Below, in pieces: positions 50,501 to 59,497 of a stretch of DNA of 64,000 nucleotides. Source of the stretch: Streptomyces sp. NBC_01476 (GTDB lineage Bacteria > Actinomycetota > Actinomycetes > Streptomycetales > Streptomycetaceae); NCBI RefSeq assembly GCF_036227265.1, contig NZ_CP109446.1, positions 1,873,501 to 1,937,500 of the forward strand, in the 5' to 3' direction. Position 1 is the stretch's first letter, and each line of letters begins with the position of its first letter. The notes beneath the pieces are model-generated. The model was not told where the DNA came from. It searched no databases and worked only from the letters and a program-made list of their open reading frames with translations. Position numbers and translations under genes: made by a program.

Positions 50501-50701
50501 GGGCTGGACGTAGCCGACCGGATCGCGGTGCGCTACGGCGCGGCGAGCCCGGAGCTGGCGTCGGCCCTGTCGGCCCACGCGGGCCTGATCGCCGAGGAGG
50601 TCCTCGCCACCGACTTCGCCGAGGGCGCCCCCGCCCCGGACTTCGGGCCCGCCTTCACCGACGAGCCGCTGGGCCTCACCTTCCACCTCCGCAAGTCCTG
50701 A
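47555..50701 (+). CDS. ileS: Isoleucyl-tRNA synthetase (type-2-like)
   Basis: A 1048-residue class-I synthetase that charges tRNA-Ile. The HIGH-type motif appears as PPTANGMPGAHHIEAR (~54-69) and the KMSKS loop as GRKMSKHLGN (~598). Both forms resemble the eukaryote-like type 2 IleRS, which is often mupirocin-tolerant. The editing domain with TTPWTLVSNTAV and the tRNA-binding C-terminal half are present. ATG 47555 lies 12 bases after GGAGG, which is the strand hidden by the T-box. A 16-bp hairpin terminates it. Confidence 0.96.
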   Translation: MNTPSQPQYRQVPAQVDLPALEHEVLALWNERKTFARSVEQTEGLPDWVFYEGPPTANGMPGAHHIEARVFKDVFPRFKTMQGHHVTRKAGWDCHGLPVELAVEKELGFTGKQDIEAYGIAEFNAKCRESVTRHTDAFAELTERMGYWVDLEDAYRTMDPSYIESVWWSLQQIFGKGLLVQDYRVAPWCPRDQTSLSDHELAQGYENIVDPSVYVRFPLTSGPLAGQAALLVWTTTPWTLVSNTAVAAHPDVTYVVATDGTEQLVVAEQLVGKALGEGWTPTGQTFTGREMERWTYQRPFAFVDIPDAHYVLNAEYVTTEDGTGLVHQSPAFGEEDLKACRAYGLPVVNPVRLDGTFEPEVPLVGGVFFKKADEALVAELAATGRLFRHVPYEHSYPHCWRCHTALLYYAQPSWYIRTTAVKDALLRENERTNWYPENVKHGRYGDWLDNNVDWALSRNRYWGTPLPIWRCADGHLTCVGSLTELSELTGADQSGLDPHRPFIDAVTFPCPTCSATATRVPEVIDAWYDSGSMPFAQWGYPYRNKDVFERTYPAQFISEAIDQTRGWFYTLMAIGTVVFDRSSYENVVCLGHILAEDGRKMSKHLGNILQPIPLMDQHGADAVRWFMAAGGSPWAARRVGHNTIQEVVRKTLLTYWNTVAFQALYARTAGWAPSAADPALGERPLLDRWLAGELNVLVRDVTQALESFDTQRAGKLLSAFVDDLSNWYVRRSRRRFWQGDAAALRTLHDVVETVTRLMAPLVPFITERVWQDLVVPVVPDAPDSVHLASWPEVAADRIDPALSERMHLVRRLVELGRATRAESGVKTRQPLSRALVAAAGFGELSEELRAQVAEELNVSTLASLSEVGGSLVDTSAKANFRALGKRFGKGVQAVAAAVAAADAAALSADLREHGKATVTVDGDVVTLTPDEVIITETPREGWSVASDSGATVALDLDITPALRLAGLARDAIRLIQEARKNSGLDVADRIAVRYGAASPELASALSAHAGLIAEEVLATDFAEGAPAPDFGPAFTDEPLGLTFHLRKS

Positions 50702-50712
50702 TCCACCGAACG

Positions 50713-50751
50713 CAGCTGGGCCCCCCGGGGAGAAACCGGGGGGCCCAGCTG
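50713..50751. terminator. Bidirectional hairpin between ileS and divIVA
   Basis: CAGCTGGGCCCCCCGG pairs perfectly with CCGGGGGGCCCAGCTG (16 bp, seven-base loop) between convergent stops. Confidence 0.85.
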
Positions 50752-50782
50752 GGGTGGTGCGGGCGGCACCGTGGTCGAACGG

Positions 50783-52012
50783 TCAGTTGTCGTCCTCGTC
50801 GATCAGAAATCCCCGCATCGGGGTCGGCGCCTGCTGCAGCGGCGCGGGCCCCTGCGGCCGTACCGGCGCCATCGGCTGCGTCATCGCCGGGGACATCTGC
50901 TGCTGCCCTCCGTATGTGGGCCCGGGGCCGTGCCCCATGCCCTGACCGCCGCCGTACGACGGACCCGACCCGTTGTGCCCCATCGCCCCGGCACCCGCGG
51001 GAGCCATCCCGCTCATGGAGTTGCCCCCCATGGAACCGGTCATCGAAGAAGCGGAGGGCAGCGACGGCGCCGGCGGCGGCGTCGTCCGCGGCGGGGCGAG
51101 CGAATCGTCCGCCTGGTTCTCCAGCTGGCGCAGCTGGGACTCCAGGTAGGACTTCAGCCTCGTCCGGTACTCCCGCTCGAACCCGCGCAGATCCTCGACC
51201 TTGCGCTCCAGGGTCGCGCGAGCGGACTCCAGCGAGCCCATCGCGACGCGGTGCTTCTCCTGCGCGTCCCGCTCCAGTGCGTCCGCCTTGGCGCGGGCGT
51301 CCCGCTCCAGGCCCTCCGCGCGGCTGCGCGCCTCACCGACGATCTTGTTGGCCTCGGACCGCGCCTCGGCGATGGCCTGGTCCGCGGTCTGCTGGGCGAG
51401 CGACAGGACGCGGGCGGCGCTGTCGCCACCGGGGCCCTGCTGCTGCATGGGGTGCTGGCCCATGGGGCCGGGACCCTGCTGCTGCATCGGGTGCTGGCCC
51501 ATCGGACCGGGACCCTGCATACCGGGCGGTCCCTGCATGGGATGACCCTGCTGCTGCATCGGGTGCTGGCCCATCGGCCCCTGCTGCTGCATACCGGGGC
51601 CCATGCCGCCCTGCTGCATCGGGTGACCCTGCTGCTGCATCGGGTGCTGGCCCATCGGACCGGGACCCTGCTGGCCGCTCGGCCCCGGCGGCAACTGCGG
51701 TGCACCACCGGGCAGCTGGGGCGGCCCCATCTGCTGCGGCATCTGCTGCTGCACCGGCTGCGGTCCGGATATGGCGGCGGGCACCGGCCGGTCCTGTTGT
51801 TCCGGCTTGCGCATGCCCTGCTGCTGGTTCTGCGCGGCGGCTCGCGTCGCGGCGGCCAGCTTGGCCCGCAGGTCCTCGTTCTCGCGGAGCAGTCGGGTCA
51901 GCTCCGCCTCCACCTCGTCGAGGAAGGCGTCGACCTCGTCCTCGTCATAGCCCTCTCGGAGGCGGACGGTCGTGAACTGCTTGTTCCGAACGTCCTCGGG
52001 GGTCAGCGGCAT
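50783..52012 (-). CDS. divIVA: Polar growth protein DivIVA
   Basis: DivIVA directs tip growth and branching in streptomycetes. The 409-residue protein has the lipid-binding N-terminal domain ([20 protein letters not shown], then [21 protein letters not shown]), a ~110-residue Gln/Met/Pro/Gly insert with repeated [10 protein letters not shown] (~85-195), a long coiled coil (~197-305, starting [20 protein letters not shown]), and a low-complexity Gly/Met/Pro tail ending [21 protein letters not shown] precedes ATG. It is on the same strand as yggT, sepF and the fts genes. Confidence 0.95.
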   Translation of the reverse strand: MPLTPEDVRNKQFTTVRLREGYDEDEVDAFLDEVEAELTRLLRENEDLRAKLAAATRAAAQNQQQGMRKPEQQDRPVPAAISGPQPVQQQMPQQMGPPQLPGGAPQLPPGPSGQQGPGPMGQHPMQQQGHPMQQGGMGPGMQQQGPMGQHPMQQQGHPMQGPPGMQGPGPMGQHPMQQQGPGPMGQHPMQQQGPGGDSAARVLSLAQQTADQAIAEARSEANKIVGEARSRAEGLERDARAKADALERDAQEKHRVAMGSLESARATLERKVEDLRGFEREYRTRLKSYLESQLRQLENQADDSLAPPRTTPPPAPSLPSASSMTGSMGGNSMSGMAPAGAGAMGHNGSGPSYGGGQGMGHGPGPTYGGQQQMSPAMTQPMAPVRPQGPAPLQQAPTPMRGFLIDEDDN

Positions 52013-52058
52013 CTCTTCACCTCAACGTGATCGTCGACATATCAGTAGCCCGCACCAG

Positions 52059-52349
52059 TCATCCTCGCAAGCCCCCCAGTACTTGAAGCAGGATGAGCAC
52101 GATGATCATCAGTACAAAGAAGGACAGATCGAGCGCCACGCCCCCGAGACGCAACGGCGGGATGAACCGCCGCAGAAGCTTGAGTGGCGGGTCCGTGACA
52201 GTGTAGGTGCCCTCCAGGACGACGACCATCGCCTTCCCAGGGTGCCATGAACGGGCGAACTGGAAGACGTAATCCATCACCAATCGGAAAAGCAGGACAG
52301 CGAAGAAGCACGCAAGTGCGATCCACAGCACTTGGAGTGCGATGTCCAT
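52059..52349 (-). CDS. YggT-family membrane protein
   Basis: A 96-residue protein with two membrane helices: MDIALQVLWIALACFFAVLL at the N terminus and LDLSFFVLMIIVLILLQVLG at the C terminus. Between them is the conserved block YTVTDPPLKLLRRFIPPLR, diagnostic of YggT. These genes lie next to sepF and ftsZ in Gram-positives and may support division or membrane integrity, mechanism unknown. Confidence 0.93.
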   Translation of the reverse strand: MDIALQVLWIALACFFAVLLFRLVMDYVFQFARSWHPGKAMVVVLEGTYTVTDPPLKLLRRFIPPLRLGGVALDLSFFVLMIIVLILLQVLGGLRG

Positions 52350-52408
52350 CGCGCTTCCCTCTCCCCTGATCGTTGCCGTTCCCGACTGGTCCTGCGGTCG
52401 CGTGCTGT

Positions 52409-53023
52409 TCAGCTCTGGTTGAAGAACCCACCCTCGGCGATCCGGGCTTTGTCCTCCGCCGTGACATCGACGTTAGCAGGCGAGAGCAGAAAGACCTTCT
52501 GCGTCACCCGCTCGATGCTCCCATGAAGACCGAAGACCAGACCCGCCGCGAAGTCGACAAGTCGCTTTGCGTCCGTATCGTCCATCTCCGTCAAGTTCAT
52601 GATCACCGGCGTACCTTCACGGAAGTGTTCCCCGATGGTACGGGCTTCGTTGTAGGTCCGGGGGTGGAGAGTCGTGATCCGGTAGGGCTCTCGCTCTGAG
52701 ACGACCTTGGGCATGATCACCGGTGCGTTCTTCTCCAGGGTGTGACGTTCGGGTGTGATGGATGCCACTGGGGCAATCCGCGGTTCGCGGGGGGCCGGGG
52801 CGTGAATGAGCCGGGGCGGCTCGTCCTGCGGCGGCTGGTGCTGGACCGGCGCCGGGACGTGCTGACGCCGAGGAACGCGCTCGGGCTCGGGGACGGTTCG
52901 GCCGCTGGGCGGCGCCGCCATCTCCGGTTCGAACTCGTCATCGGGGTCGAAACCCGGTCCGTCGTATCCGTCGTCCTCCACGAGGCCGAGGTAGACCGCC
53001 ATTTTGCGCATCGCGCCGGCCAT
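52409..53023 (-). CDS. sepF: Cell division protein SepF
   Basis: SepF anchors FtsZ filaments to the membrane. The 204-residue protein begins [18 protein letters not shown], the amphipathic membrane-targeting helix, then has a Pro/Glu-rich linker (~30-105) and the SepF core ([60 protein letters not shown]). The start at 53023 matches the conserved N terminus. It lies between yggS and yggT. Confidence 0.95.
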   Translation of the reverse strand: MAGAMRKMAVYLGLVEDDGYDGPGFDPDDEFEPEMAAPPSGRTVPEPERVPRRQHVPAPVQHQPPQDEPPRLIHAPAPREPRIAPVASITPERHTLEKNAPVIMPKVVSEREPYRITTLHPRTYNEARTIGEHFREGTPVIMNLTEMDDTDAKRLVDFAAGLVFGLHGSIERVTQKVFLLSPANVDVTAEDKARIAEGGFFNQS

Positions 53024-53117
53024 GCTCTGCGTCCTCTCAGCGGGGTTGCGGTCCTGGGCCGCCGTTGGGACGGCCGCCACACCATATTTATGCTGTGGTC
53101 CGACTTGTTCGGTGACG

Positions 53118-53849
53118 TTACCGGAGCCGCGGACGGACTCCGAGCACCGCCGTACCGACGCGTACATGTGTCGCTCCGGCCGCCACCGCGTGCTCGAGGT
53201 CCTGGCTCATCCCCGCCGAGACCATGTTCGCAGCCGGATGAGTCTCCCGCAGCCGGGATGAGATATCCATCAACCGATCGAATGCCGCTCGGGGTTGCCC
53301 GGCGTACTCGCCGGCCAGCGGTGCTACCGTCATCACCCCGTCGATGCGCAGTCCGGCCGCGGCCGCGATGGCGTCGGCGAGTTCGCCGACCGCGTCGGGT
53401 GCCACCCCGCCGCGTTCGCCCCGCTCGCCGGATCCGGCGTCGAGGGCGACCTGGACCAGGCAGCCGACCTCCCGTCCCGCGGCGGTGGCCGCGGTGGAGA
53501 GGGCGCCGACCAGCCGGAGCCGGTCGACGGAATGCACATGATCAGCGTATCCGACCACGCTACGGGCCTTGTTGGTCTGCAACTGGCCCACGAAGTGCCA
53601 GCCCAGCGGGAGATCGGCGCACTCGGCCGCCTTGGGGGCGGCCTCCTGGTCGCGGTTCTCCGCCACTTCGCGCACGCCGAGGCCGGCCAGCAGCCGGACG
53701 TCGCTCGCCGGGTAGGTCTTGGTGACCACGATCAGCGTGACGTCCTTGCGGTCCCGGCCGCCGGCTTCGCAGGCGGTGGCGATCCGCTCCTCCACCCGGG
53801 CCAGGTGCGCGGCGAGTTCCGCTGCCCGGGCAGCGCGGGGGTCGTTCAC
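53118..53849 (-). CDS. yggS: PLP-homeostasis protein, YggS/PLPBP family
   Basis: A 243-residue PLP-binding protein of the YggS family, which balances vitamin B6 and amino-acid pools. The PLP lysine is Lys44 in [16 protein letters not shown], with [21 protein letters not shown]-type ending ([13 protein letters not shown]) and the phosphate-binding [11 protein letters not shown]. It overlaps pgeF by 4 bp and is part of the sepF-ftsZ neighbourhood, as in most Gram-positives. Confidence 0.93.
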   Translation of the reverse strand: MNDPRAARAAELAAHLARVEERIATACEAGGRDRKDVTLIVVTKTYPASDVRLLAGLGVREVAENRDQEAAPKAAECADLPLGWHFVGQLQTNKARSVVGYADHVHSVDRLRLVGALSTAATAAGREVGCLVQVALDAGSGERGERGGVAPDAVGELADAIAAAAGLRIDGVMTVAPLAGEYAGQPRAAFDRLMDISSRLRETHPAANMVSAGMSQDLEHAVAAGATHVRVGTAVLGVRPRLR

Positions 53850-54583
53850 CGGAGTCCGTCCAGCCAGACATAGCCGGCGAGCCGGCCGGTGGCACGGTCC
53901 CGGCGGTACGAGAAATGATCGGCGGACTCCAGCGTGCAGACCGCCGGAGCCTGTGTCACCCGCACGCCGCAGCGCGCGAGTTGAGCGCGTACGCCGGCGC
54001 TCACGTCGACCGCGGGCGTACCCCGGCTCGTCTCGGCGTACGCCTCGGGTACGACGGCGGCCACGTCGTCACGCATCGCGGCGGGCACTTCGTAGCACTT
54101 GCCGCAGACCGCGGGGCCGAGCACGGCGGTGATCCGGGCCGGGTCTGCGCCCTGCGCCACCATCGTCCCAACGGCGGCGGGTACCACCCCGGCGACCAGT
54201 CCCGGCCGCCCCGCGTGCGCCGCGGCCGCCACCCCGGCCGACGGGTCGGCGAGCAGCACCGGTACGCAGTCGGCGGTGAGCACCGCGAGGGTGAGATCGG
54301 TTCTGCGGGTGACGAGCGCGTCCACCGCGGGGACCGGGTCCGTGCCCCAGGGGGCGTCGACCACCGCGACGTCCCGGCCGTGCACCTGGTTCATCCACAC
54401 CACCCGGGCGGGGTCGCGGCCGAGCGCGCCGGCGGCGAGGTCCCGGTTGGCGTGCACGGCGGCCGGGTCGTCGCCGACCGCGCCGCCGAGGTTGAGGCTG
54501 TCATGAGGAACGGCGCTCACCCCGCCCCACCTGTCGGTGAAGGCGAAGTGCGCGCCGTCCACTGCTGTGCGGTGCCCTATCAC
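53846..54583 (-). CDS. pgeF: Peptidoglycan-editing factor PgeF (YfiH/laccase domain)
   Basis: A 245-residue YfiH-family protein. VVWMNQVHGRDVAVVD, LTADCVPVLLADP, AAAHAGRPGLVAGV and LGPAVCGKCYEVP carry the histidine and cysteine zinc ligands. Characterised relatives remove misincorporated serine from UDP-MurNAc precursors, and older work called it a multicopper oxidase. It lies 10 bp after ftsZ and overlaps yggS by 4 bp. Confidence 0.92.
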   Translation of the reverse strand: MIGHRTAVDGAHFAFTDRWGGVSAVPHDSLNLGGAVGDDPAAVHANRDLAAGALGRDPARVVWMNQVHGRDVAVVDAPWGTDPVPAVDALVTRRTDLTLAVLTADCVPVLLADPSAGVAAAAHAGRPGLVAGVVPAAVGTMVAQGADPARITAVLGPAVCGKCYEVPAAMRDDVAAVVPEAYAETSRGTPAVDVSAGVRAQLARCGVRVTQAPAVCTLESADHFSYRRDRATGRLAGYVWLDGLR

Positions 54584-54593
54584 TGCCGGGCGG

Positions 54594-55814
54594 TCACTTC
54601 AGGAAGTCCGGGACGTCGAGTTCCTCGGCGGCCGAGTCCTGGTAGGGGCGGGCCGGCGGCACCACGGGCTGGTGCGTCGGAGTGGGGGTCTCGGCGACCG
54701 GCTCGGTCTCCCGCTCCGGCTCGGCCGGGGCAAGCGGCAGGTCGCCGATGCGCGGGTAGGAGGGCGCCGGCCGCGGGCTGTCGTTCCGTACGTCGCCGGC
54801 CGGGGCGGCCTCGTCGCGGGCCGGGTACGGGTTGAGCACCCGGTCCCGGGAGCCCTTCGGCGGCGGCTGCCCGCCGTCGAAGCCGGCCGCGATGACGGTG
54901 ACCCGGACCTCGTCGCCGAGCGCGTCGTCGATGACCGCGCCGAAGATGATGTTGGCCTCGGGGTGCGCGGCCTCGCTGACCAGTTGGGCGGCTTCGTTGA
55001 TCTCGAACAGGCCGAGGTCGGAGCCGCCGGAGATGGAGAGCAGGACACCGCGGGCGCCGTCGATCGACGCTTCGAGCAGCGGCGAGGAGATCGCCATCTC
55101 GGCGGCCGCCACCGCCCGGTCGTCGCCGCGGGCCGAACCGATGCCCATGAGCGCGGAACCGGCCTCGGACATCACCGACTTGACGTCGGCGAAGTCCAGG
55201 TTGATCAGACCGGGGGTGGTGATCAGATCGGTGATGCCCTGCACACCGGAGAGCAGCACCTGGTCGGCGGAGCGGAACGCGTCCAGCACGCTGACCTGGC
55301 GGTCCGAGATGGAGAGCAGACGGTCGTTGGGGATGACGATCAGAGTGTCGACATTCTCCCGCAGTCCGGCGATACCGTCCTCGGCCTGGTTGGCACGGCG
55401 ACGGCCCTCGAAGGTGAAGGGGCGGGTGACCACACCGATGGTCAGCGCACCCAGTGAGCGGGCGATGTTGGCGACCACCGGGGCGCCGCCGGTGCCGGTG
55501 CCGCCGCCTTCGCCCGCGGTGACGAAGACCATGTCGGCGCCCTTGAGCACCTCTTCGATCTCCTCACGGTGGTCTTCGGCGGCCTTGCGGCCGACATCGG
55601 GGTTGGCGCCCGCGCCGAGGCCACGGGTCAGTTCACGGCCGACGTCGAGCTTGACGTCGGCGTCGCTCATCAGGAGGGCCTGTGCATCGGTATTGATCGC
55701 GATGAACTCGACGCCCTTGAGACCGACCTCGATCATCCGGTTGATGGCGTTGACACCACCGCCGCCGATGCCGACGACCTTGATGACTGCGAGGTAGTTC
55801 TGGGGTGCTGCCAC
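54594..55814 (-). CDS. ftsZ: Cell division GTPase FtsZ
   Basis: FtsZ is the tubulin homologue that builds Z-rings, and in Streptomyces the ladders that make spore septa. The 406-residue protein has the GTP-binding loop GGGTGTG at 103-109, the T7 region [10 protein letters not shown], and the C-terminal peptide DVPDFLK that binds partners such as SepF. A Pro/Glu/Arg linker (~320-398) precedes that peptide. The GTG start follows GAGAGGG. It has a 260-bp upstream region with promoter-like and hairpin elements. Confidence 0.98.
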   Translation of the reverse strand: MAAPQNYLAVIKVVGIGGGGVNAINRMIEVGLKGVEFIAINTDAQALLMSDADVKLDVGRELTRGLGAGANPDVGRKAAEDHREEIEEVLKGADMVFVTAGEGGGTGTGGAPVVANIARSLGALTIGVVTRPFTFEGRRRANQAEDGIAGLRENVDTLIVIPNDRLLSISDRQVSVLDAFRSADQVLLSGVQGITDLITTPGLINLDFADVKSVMSEAGSALMGIGSARGDDRAVAAAEMAISSPLLEASIDGARGVLLSISGGSDLGLFEINEAAQLVSEAAHPEANIIFGAVIDDALGDEVRVTVIAAGFDGGQPPPKGSRDRVLNPYPARDEAAPAGDVRNDSPRPAPSYPRIGDLPLAPAEPERETEPVAETPTPTHQPVVPPARPYQDSAAEELDVPDFLK

Positions 55815-55881
55815 GTCGAAGCCCTCTCGCCTCGATTACGAATCGTGTGGGACGGTCGATGGCCCGCCGGTTGCCGTTCTG

Positions 55882-55973
55882 AACCCTAACCGTGAGGTTT
55901 AGGGTTACCAGTATGCCTGTCCCACGTGTTCTCTTGGGACAGGACACTAAGTCGACAAGCGGTAGCGGTTCAA
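55882..55973 (-). promoter_or_regulatory. ftsZ: ftsZ upstream region: promoter candidate and two hairpins
   Basis: On the minus strand TTGAAC (55968-55973) and TAGTGT (55944-55949) are 18 bp apart, a plausible promoter. Downstream are two inverted repeats: CCTGTCCCA/TGGGACAGG (55916-55924 and 55935-55943), and AACCCTAACC with GGTTTAGGGTT (55882-55891, 55896-55906, one bulged base). Streptomyces ftsZ is known to use several promoters, including a sporulation one. Which element does what here is not shown. Confidence 0.5.
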
Positions 55974-56074
55974 CGAACACGCCGAACCTACCGTTTTTCT
56001 TTTCACCCTATGTGATCACGCCATCGACCGACGAGCCAGGGTCGCACACCTCGCGGACCCCGTCGGACCACGCG

Positions 56075-56860
56075 TCAACTCCCTGACGCGGCAGGGGCGG
56101 TGGGGGCACTGACGTCGTAGTGGCCGGCGTGCGGCTCGGCCTTCATCAGCGCTGTGAGCACGGCGGCCTTCCGCGATCCCTCCTGCGCGCTCCCCCACAC
56201 CACCTCGCGCCCGCGGTTCAGTTCGACGGTGATCCCGTCGTAGGAACGTACCCGGATGGCCGTCGCCTGGCCCCGTACCGAATCGGGAAGATCGCCGGCG
56301 ACCGCAATCGCCGACTGCAGCAGGCGCGTTGTTCCGAAATGGAGAAGGCTCGCGGACTGCACCGGAGTCAATTGCACCAGCGGTACTCCGGCAGGTGCCC
56401 GGCCGACGGTGGCGAATCGCACTCCGGCACGGTCGACTTCGGTGAACTCGGAGCCGCTTCGGAGTACCGCGGAAGGCGTTCGCTCGGTCACTTTCACCGT
56501 CACGGTGTGCGGCCAGGAGTGCCCGACCTGGACGGCGCCGATCCGGGGCAGGGCCTTGAGCAGCCGTTCGCGCACCGCGCCGTTGTCGACGGAGAAGAGC
56601 GGGCCGCCGAGCGGTACGGCGGCGGCCCGCTTGATCTGATCGGTGGTCAGTTCGCGGTTGCCGCTGACCGAGACGGTGGTGGCCGCGAAGAGCGAGGAGC
56701 CGTACACCGCCCAGGTGCCGCCGCCCACCAGCACGCTGAGCACGACGAGCCCGGCCAGCACCAGCCGTCCGCGCGGTGTCCCGCCCCGCCGCCCGGTCCC
56801 GGCCGCCCCTGCCGGGGCGGTGGACCGGGCGGAGGGGGCTGCGGTCGCTGGTCGGGGCAC
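56075..56860 (-). CDS. ftsQ: Cell division protein FtsQ
   Basis: FtsQ links cytoplasmic and outer division proteins. The 261-residue protein has a ~30-residue cytoplasmic basic/Ala-rich N terminus, one helix (~31-52), a POTRA domain (~58-127, FAATTVSVSGNRELTTDQIK) and the FtsQ domain with HTVTVKVTERTPSAVL and DGITVELNRGREVVWG. GGGAGG before GTG supports the start. It is 69 bp after murG. Confidence 0.94.
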   Translation of the reverse strand: MPRPATAAPSARSTAPAGAAGTGRRGGTPRGRLVLAGLVVLSVLVGGGTWAVYGSSLFAATTVSVSGNRELTTDQIKRAAAVPLGGPLFSVDNGAVRERLLKALPRIGAVQVGHSWPHTVTVKVTERTPSAVLRSGSEFTEVDRAGVRFATVGRAPAGVPLVQLTPVQSASLLHFGTTRLLQSAIAVAGDLPDSVRGQATAIRVRSYDGITVELNRGREVVWGSAQEGSRKAAVLTALMKAEPHAGHYDVSAPTAPAASGS

Positions 56861-56929
56861 GTCGGCCTCCCGTGTGTTGACGCCCCGGGGGGGCTGTTGC
56901 CGTCGGCTCCGGTCGAGTCCGGTCGTCCC

Positions 56930-58024
56930 CTATCGTGCCCGGTTGGCCGCGACCGCCTCGTACACCATGCCGAGCAGCAGCTCGTCGGCGTCACGGCGGC
57001 CGAACTCAGCGGCGGCGCGCGACATGTCGTACAGGCGGTGCGGGTCGGTGAGCACCGGCAGCACATTGCCGAGCACCCAGTCGGGGGTCAGCTCCGCGTC
57101 GTCCACCAGCAGACCGCCGCCGGCCTTGACCACCGGCTGCGCGTTGAGCCGCTGTTCGCCGTTGCCGATCGGCAGCGGCACGTACGCGGCGGGCAGGCCG
57201 ACCGCGGAGAGTTCGGCGACGGTCATGGCGCCGGCCCGGCAGAGCATCATGTCGGCGGCGGCGTACGCGAGATCCATCCGGTCCAGGTACGGCACCGGGC
57301 GGTACGGCGGCATACCGGGCATGTTGTCGGACTGCGGCAGTTCGTTCTTCGGGCCGACCGCGTGCAGGATCTGGACGCCGGACTGCTGGAGCCGCGGGGC
57401 GACCGTGGTGACCACCTCGTTGAGCCGGCGGGCGCCCTGGGAGCCCCCGGAGACCAGCAGGGTGGGCAGGTTCTGGTCGAGTCCGAGGACATGCCGGGCC
57501 TCCGGGCGGGCCGCGGCCCGGTCCAGGGTGGCGATGGTGCGCCGCAGCGGGATGCCGATGTAGCGGGCGTCGCGCAGCTTGCTGTCCGGGGTGGAGACGG
57601 CCACCGCGTGCGCGTACCGGGAGCCGATCTTGTTGGCCAGGCCGGGGCGGGCGTTCGCCTCGTGCACCACGATCGGCACGCCGAGCCGCTTGGCCGCCAG
57701 ATAGCCGGGCAGCGCCACGTAACCGCCGAAGCCGACCAGGCAGTCGGCCTTGGTGCGTTCCAGGATCTGCTCGGCGGCCTTGATGGTGCCGCGCAACCGG
57801 CCCGGCACGGTGATCAGTTCGGGGGTCGGCCGGCGTGGCAGCGGAACGGCGGGGATCAGGGCGAGTTCATAGCCGCGTTCGGGCACCAGCCTGGTCTCCA
57901 GGCCGCGTTCGGTGCCCAGTGCGGTGATTCCCACCGTCGGGTCCTGCCTGCGCAGGGCATCGGCGAGCGCGAGCGCCGGCTCGATGTGGCCGGCGGTCCC
58001 CCCACCGGCGAGTACGACATGCAC
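56930..58024 (-). CDS. murG: MurG (lipid II synthase glycosyltransferase)
   Basis: MurG adds GlcNAc to lipid I, giving lipid II, at the inner membrane face. The 364-residue GT-B protein has [16 protein letters not shown] from residue 7, [28 protein letters not shown], and [14 protein letters not shown], the nucleotide-binding loops of the family. [17 protein letters not shown] follows near the C terminus. The GTG start is 6 bp after the ftsW stop, so translation is probably coupled. Confidence 0.96.
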   Translation of the reverse strand: MHVVLAGGGTAGHIEPALALADALRRQDPTVGITALGTERGLETRLVPERGYELALIPAVPLPRRPTPELITVPGRLRGTIKAAEQILERTKADCLVGFGGYVALPGYLAAKRLGVPIVVHEANARPGLANKIGSRYAHAVAVSTPDSKLRDARYIGIPLRRTIATLDRAAARPEARHVLGLDQNLPTLLVSGGSQGARRLNEVVTTVAPRLQQSGVQILHAVGPKNELPQSDNMPGMPPYRPVPYLDRMDLAYAAADMMLCRAGAMTVAELSAVGLPAAYVPLPIGNGEQRLNAQPVVKAGGGLLVDDAELTPDWVLGNVLPVLTDPHRLYDMSRAAAEFGRRDADELLLGMVYEAVAANRAR

Positions 58025-58030
58025 CGAAAT

Positions 58031-59497
58031 TCACCGCTCTCCGGACGGCCGCCTTCCGGCGTGCCGTCGCATCGTCCTTCTCACAGCCCCGGTCAGGGGG
58101 TTGGTCCGCCTCTTCCGCCCCCGCACGGCGAGTGCCGCTCGCGCCGCGGGCTCGCTCCTGGCGAAGGAGATCAGCAGCCCGATCGCGAACATGGTCGGCA
58201 GGATGGCGGAGCCTCCGTAGGAGAACAGCGGGAGCGGGACTCCGGCGATCGGCAGCAGGCCGAGCACCGCACCGATGTTGATCACGGCCTGCACCGTGAT
58301 CCAGGTGGTCACGCCACCCGCTGCGAACCTGACGAAGGGGTCCTCCGTACGACCGGCCACGCGGATACCCGCGTAGCCTAGTGCCGCGAAGAGGGCCAGG
58401 ACCGACAGTGTCCCCGCAAGGCCCAGTTCCTCCCCGGTCACGGCGAAGATGAAGTCGGTGTGCGGTTCCGGGAGTTCACCCCATTTCTCCACACTGGCCC
58501 CGAGGCCGGAGCCGAACCAGCCGCCGGACGCGAGGGCGTAGATGCCGTGCACGGCCTGCCAGCAGCCGTGGTCGGGGTCGGTGGCGGCGATGCAGTGCAG
58601 CCGGCTCATCCGGTTGGAGTTGGTGCCGATGGCCAGGGCGCCCAGCGCGGCGGCGCCGGCCAGTACGCCGGAGAAGAGCCGGGTGGGGGCGCCGGCCAGC
58701 CAGAGCATGCCGAACAGGACGGCGGTGAGGATCATGGCGGTGCCCATGTCGCCGCCGAGCATGATCAGGCCGAGCAGCAGGACGGCGACCGGGACCAGCG
58801 GGACGAGCAGGTGCTTCCACTGGACCAGCAGGTTCTTGTCGCCCTTGCGGGCCAGCAGGTCGGCGCCCCACATGGCGAGGGCGAGTTTGCCGAACTCGCT
58901 CGGCTGGAGCTGGAAGGGGCCGCCGATGGAGATCCAGTTGGTGTTGCCGTTGACCGTCTGCCCGATTCCCGGCACCTGTACGAGCACCATCAAGAACACC
59001 GCGCCGAGCAGCAGTGGGTAGGCCAGCGCGCGGTGCAGCTTGACCGGCAGCCGGGCGGCGGCCCAGAGCAGTACGGCGCCGATGGCCACCGCGAGGAGTT
59101 GCTTGCGGAAGTAGAACGTGGAGGGCAGTCCGTTCTGCAGTGCGACGATCTGGGAGGCGGAGTAGACCATCACCAGGCCCAGCACGGTGATCAGCAGTCC
59201 GGCGCCGAGGATCACGTAGTAGGCGGTCAGCGGCCGGTCCCATGCCTCGCGCAGCCGCTGCGGAAGGCGGGCGGCGCCGCGCCGCGCGCTGCCCCGCGGG
59301 GCGGCTTTCCGGCCGGGCAGCGACAGCCCGGGCACGGCCCGCGCCCCGGCGCGGCCCGCCGGTGCCCTGTCCGCGGGCGGGCGCGCCACCCCGGGCGCGG
59401 CCCGTCCGGCGGCCTGCACGTCCGCCGGGCGGCGCCGGGCCGGGCTGCCGGACGCGGCTCCCGGCCGCCCGCCCGCCGCGGGCCGGTCCGCGCTCAT
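58031..59497 (-). CDS. ftsW: FtsW, SEDS-family peptidoglycan glycosyltransferase
   Basis: FtsW polymerises lipid II at division sites together with a class-B PBP. The 488-residue protein has a ~85-residue Ala/Arg/Pro-rich cytoplasmic N terminus and about ten membrane helices. The SEDS landmarks are YSASQIVALQNG, GGPFQLQPSEFGKLALAMW, LGGDMGTAMI, HGIYALASGGWFGSGLGASV, LPEPHTDFIFAVTGEELG and PLPLFSYGGSA. GGGGAGAGG before ATG 59497 supports this start, though the frame stays open upstream through a repeat region. Confidence 0.95.
   Translation of the reverse strand: MSADRPAAGGRPGAASGSPARRRPADVQAAGRAAPGVARPPADRAPAGRAGARAVPGLSLPGRKAAPRGSARRGAARLPQRLREAWDRPLTAYYVILGAGLLITVLGLVMVYSASQIVALQNGLPSTFYFRKQLLAVAIGAVLLWAAARLPVKLHRALAYPLLLGAVFLMVLVQVPGIGQTVNGNTNWISIGGPFQLQPSEFGKLALAMWGADLLARKGDKNLLVQWKHLLVPLVPVAVLLLGLIMLGGDMGTAMILTAVLFGMLWLAGAPTRLFSGVLAGAAALGALAIGTNSNRMSRLHCIAATDPDHGCWQAVHGIYALASGGWFGSGLGASVEKWGELPEPHTDFIFAVTGEELGLAGTLSVLALFAALGYAGIRVAGRTEDPFVRFAAGGVTTWITVQAVINIGAVLGLLPIAGVPLPLFSYGGSAILPTMFAIGLLISFARSEPAARAALAVRGRKRRTNPLTGAVRRTMRRHAGRRPSGER

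Noticed and set aside
55882-55906. Telomere-like CCCTAA sequence near ftsZ
   Set aside because: It is a single imperfect inverted repeat, not an array. Streptomyces ends are not built of this repeat.
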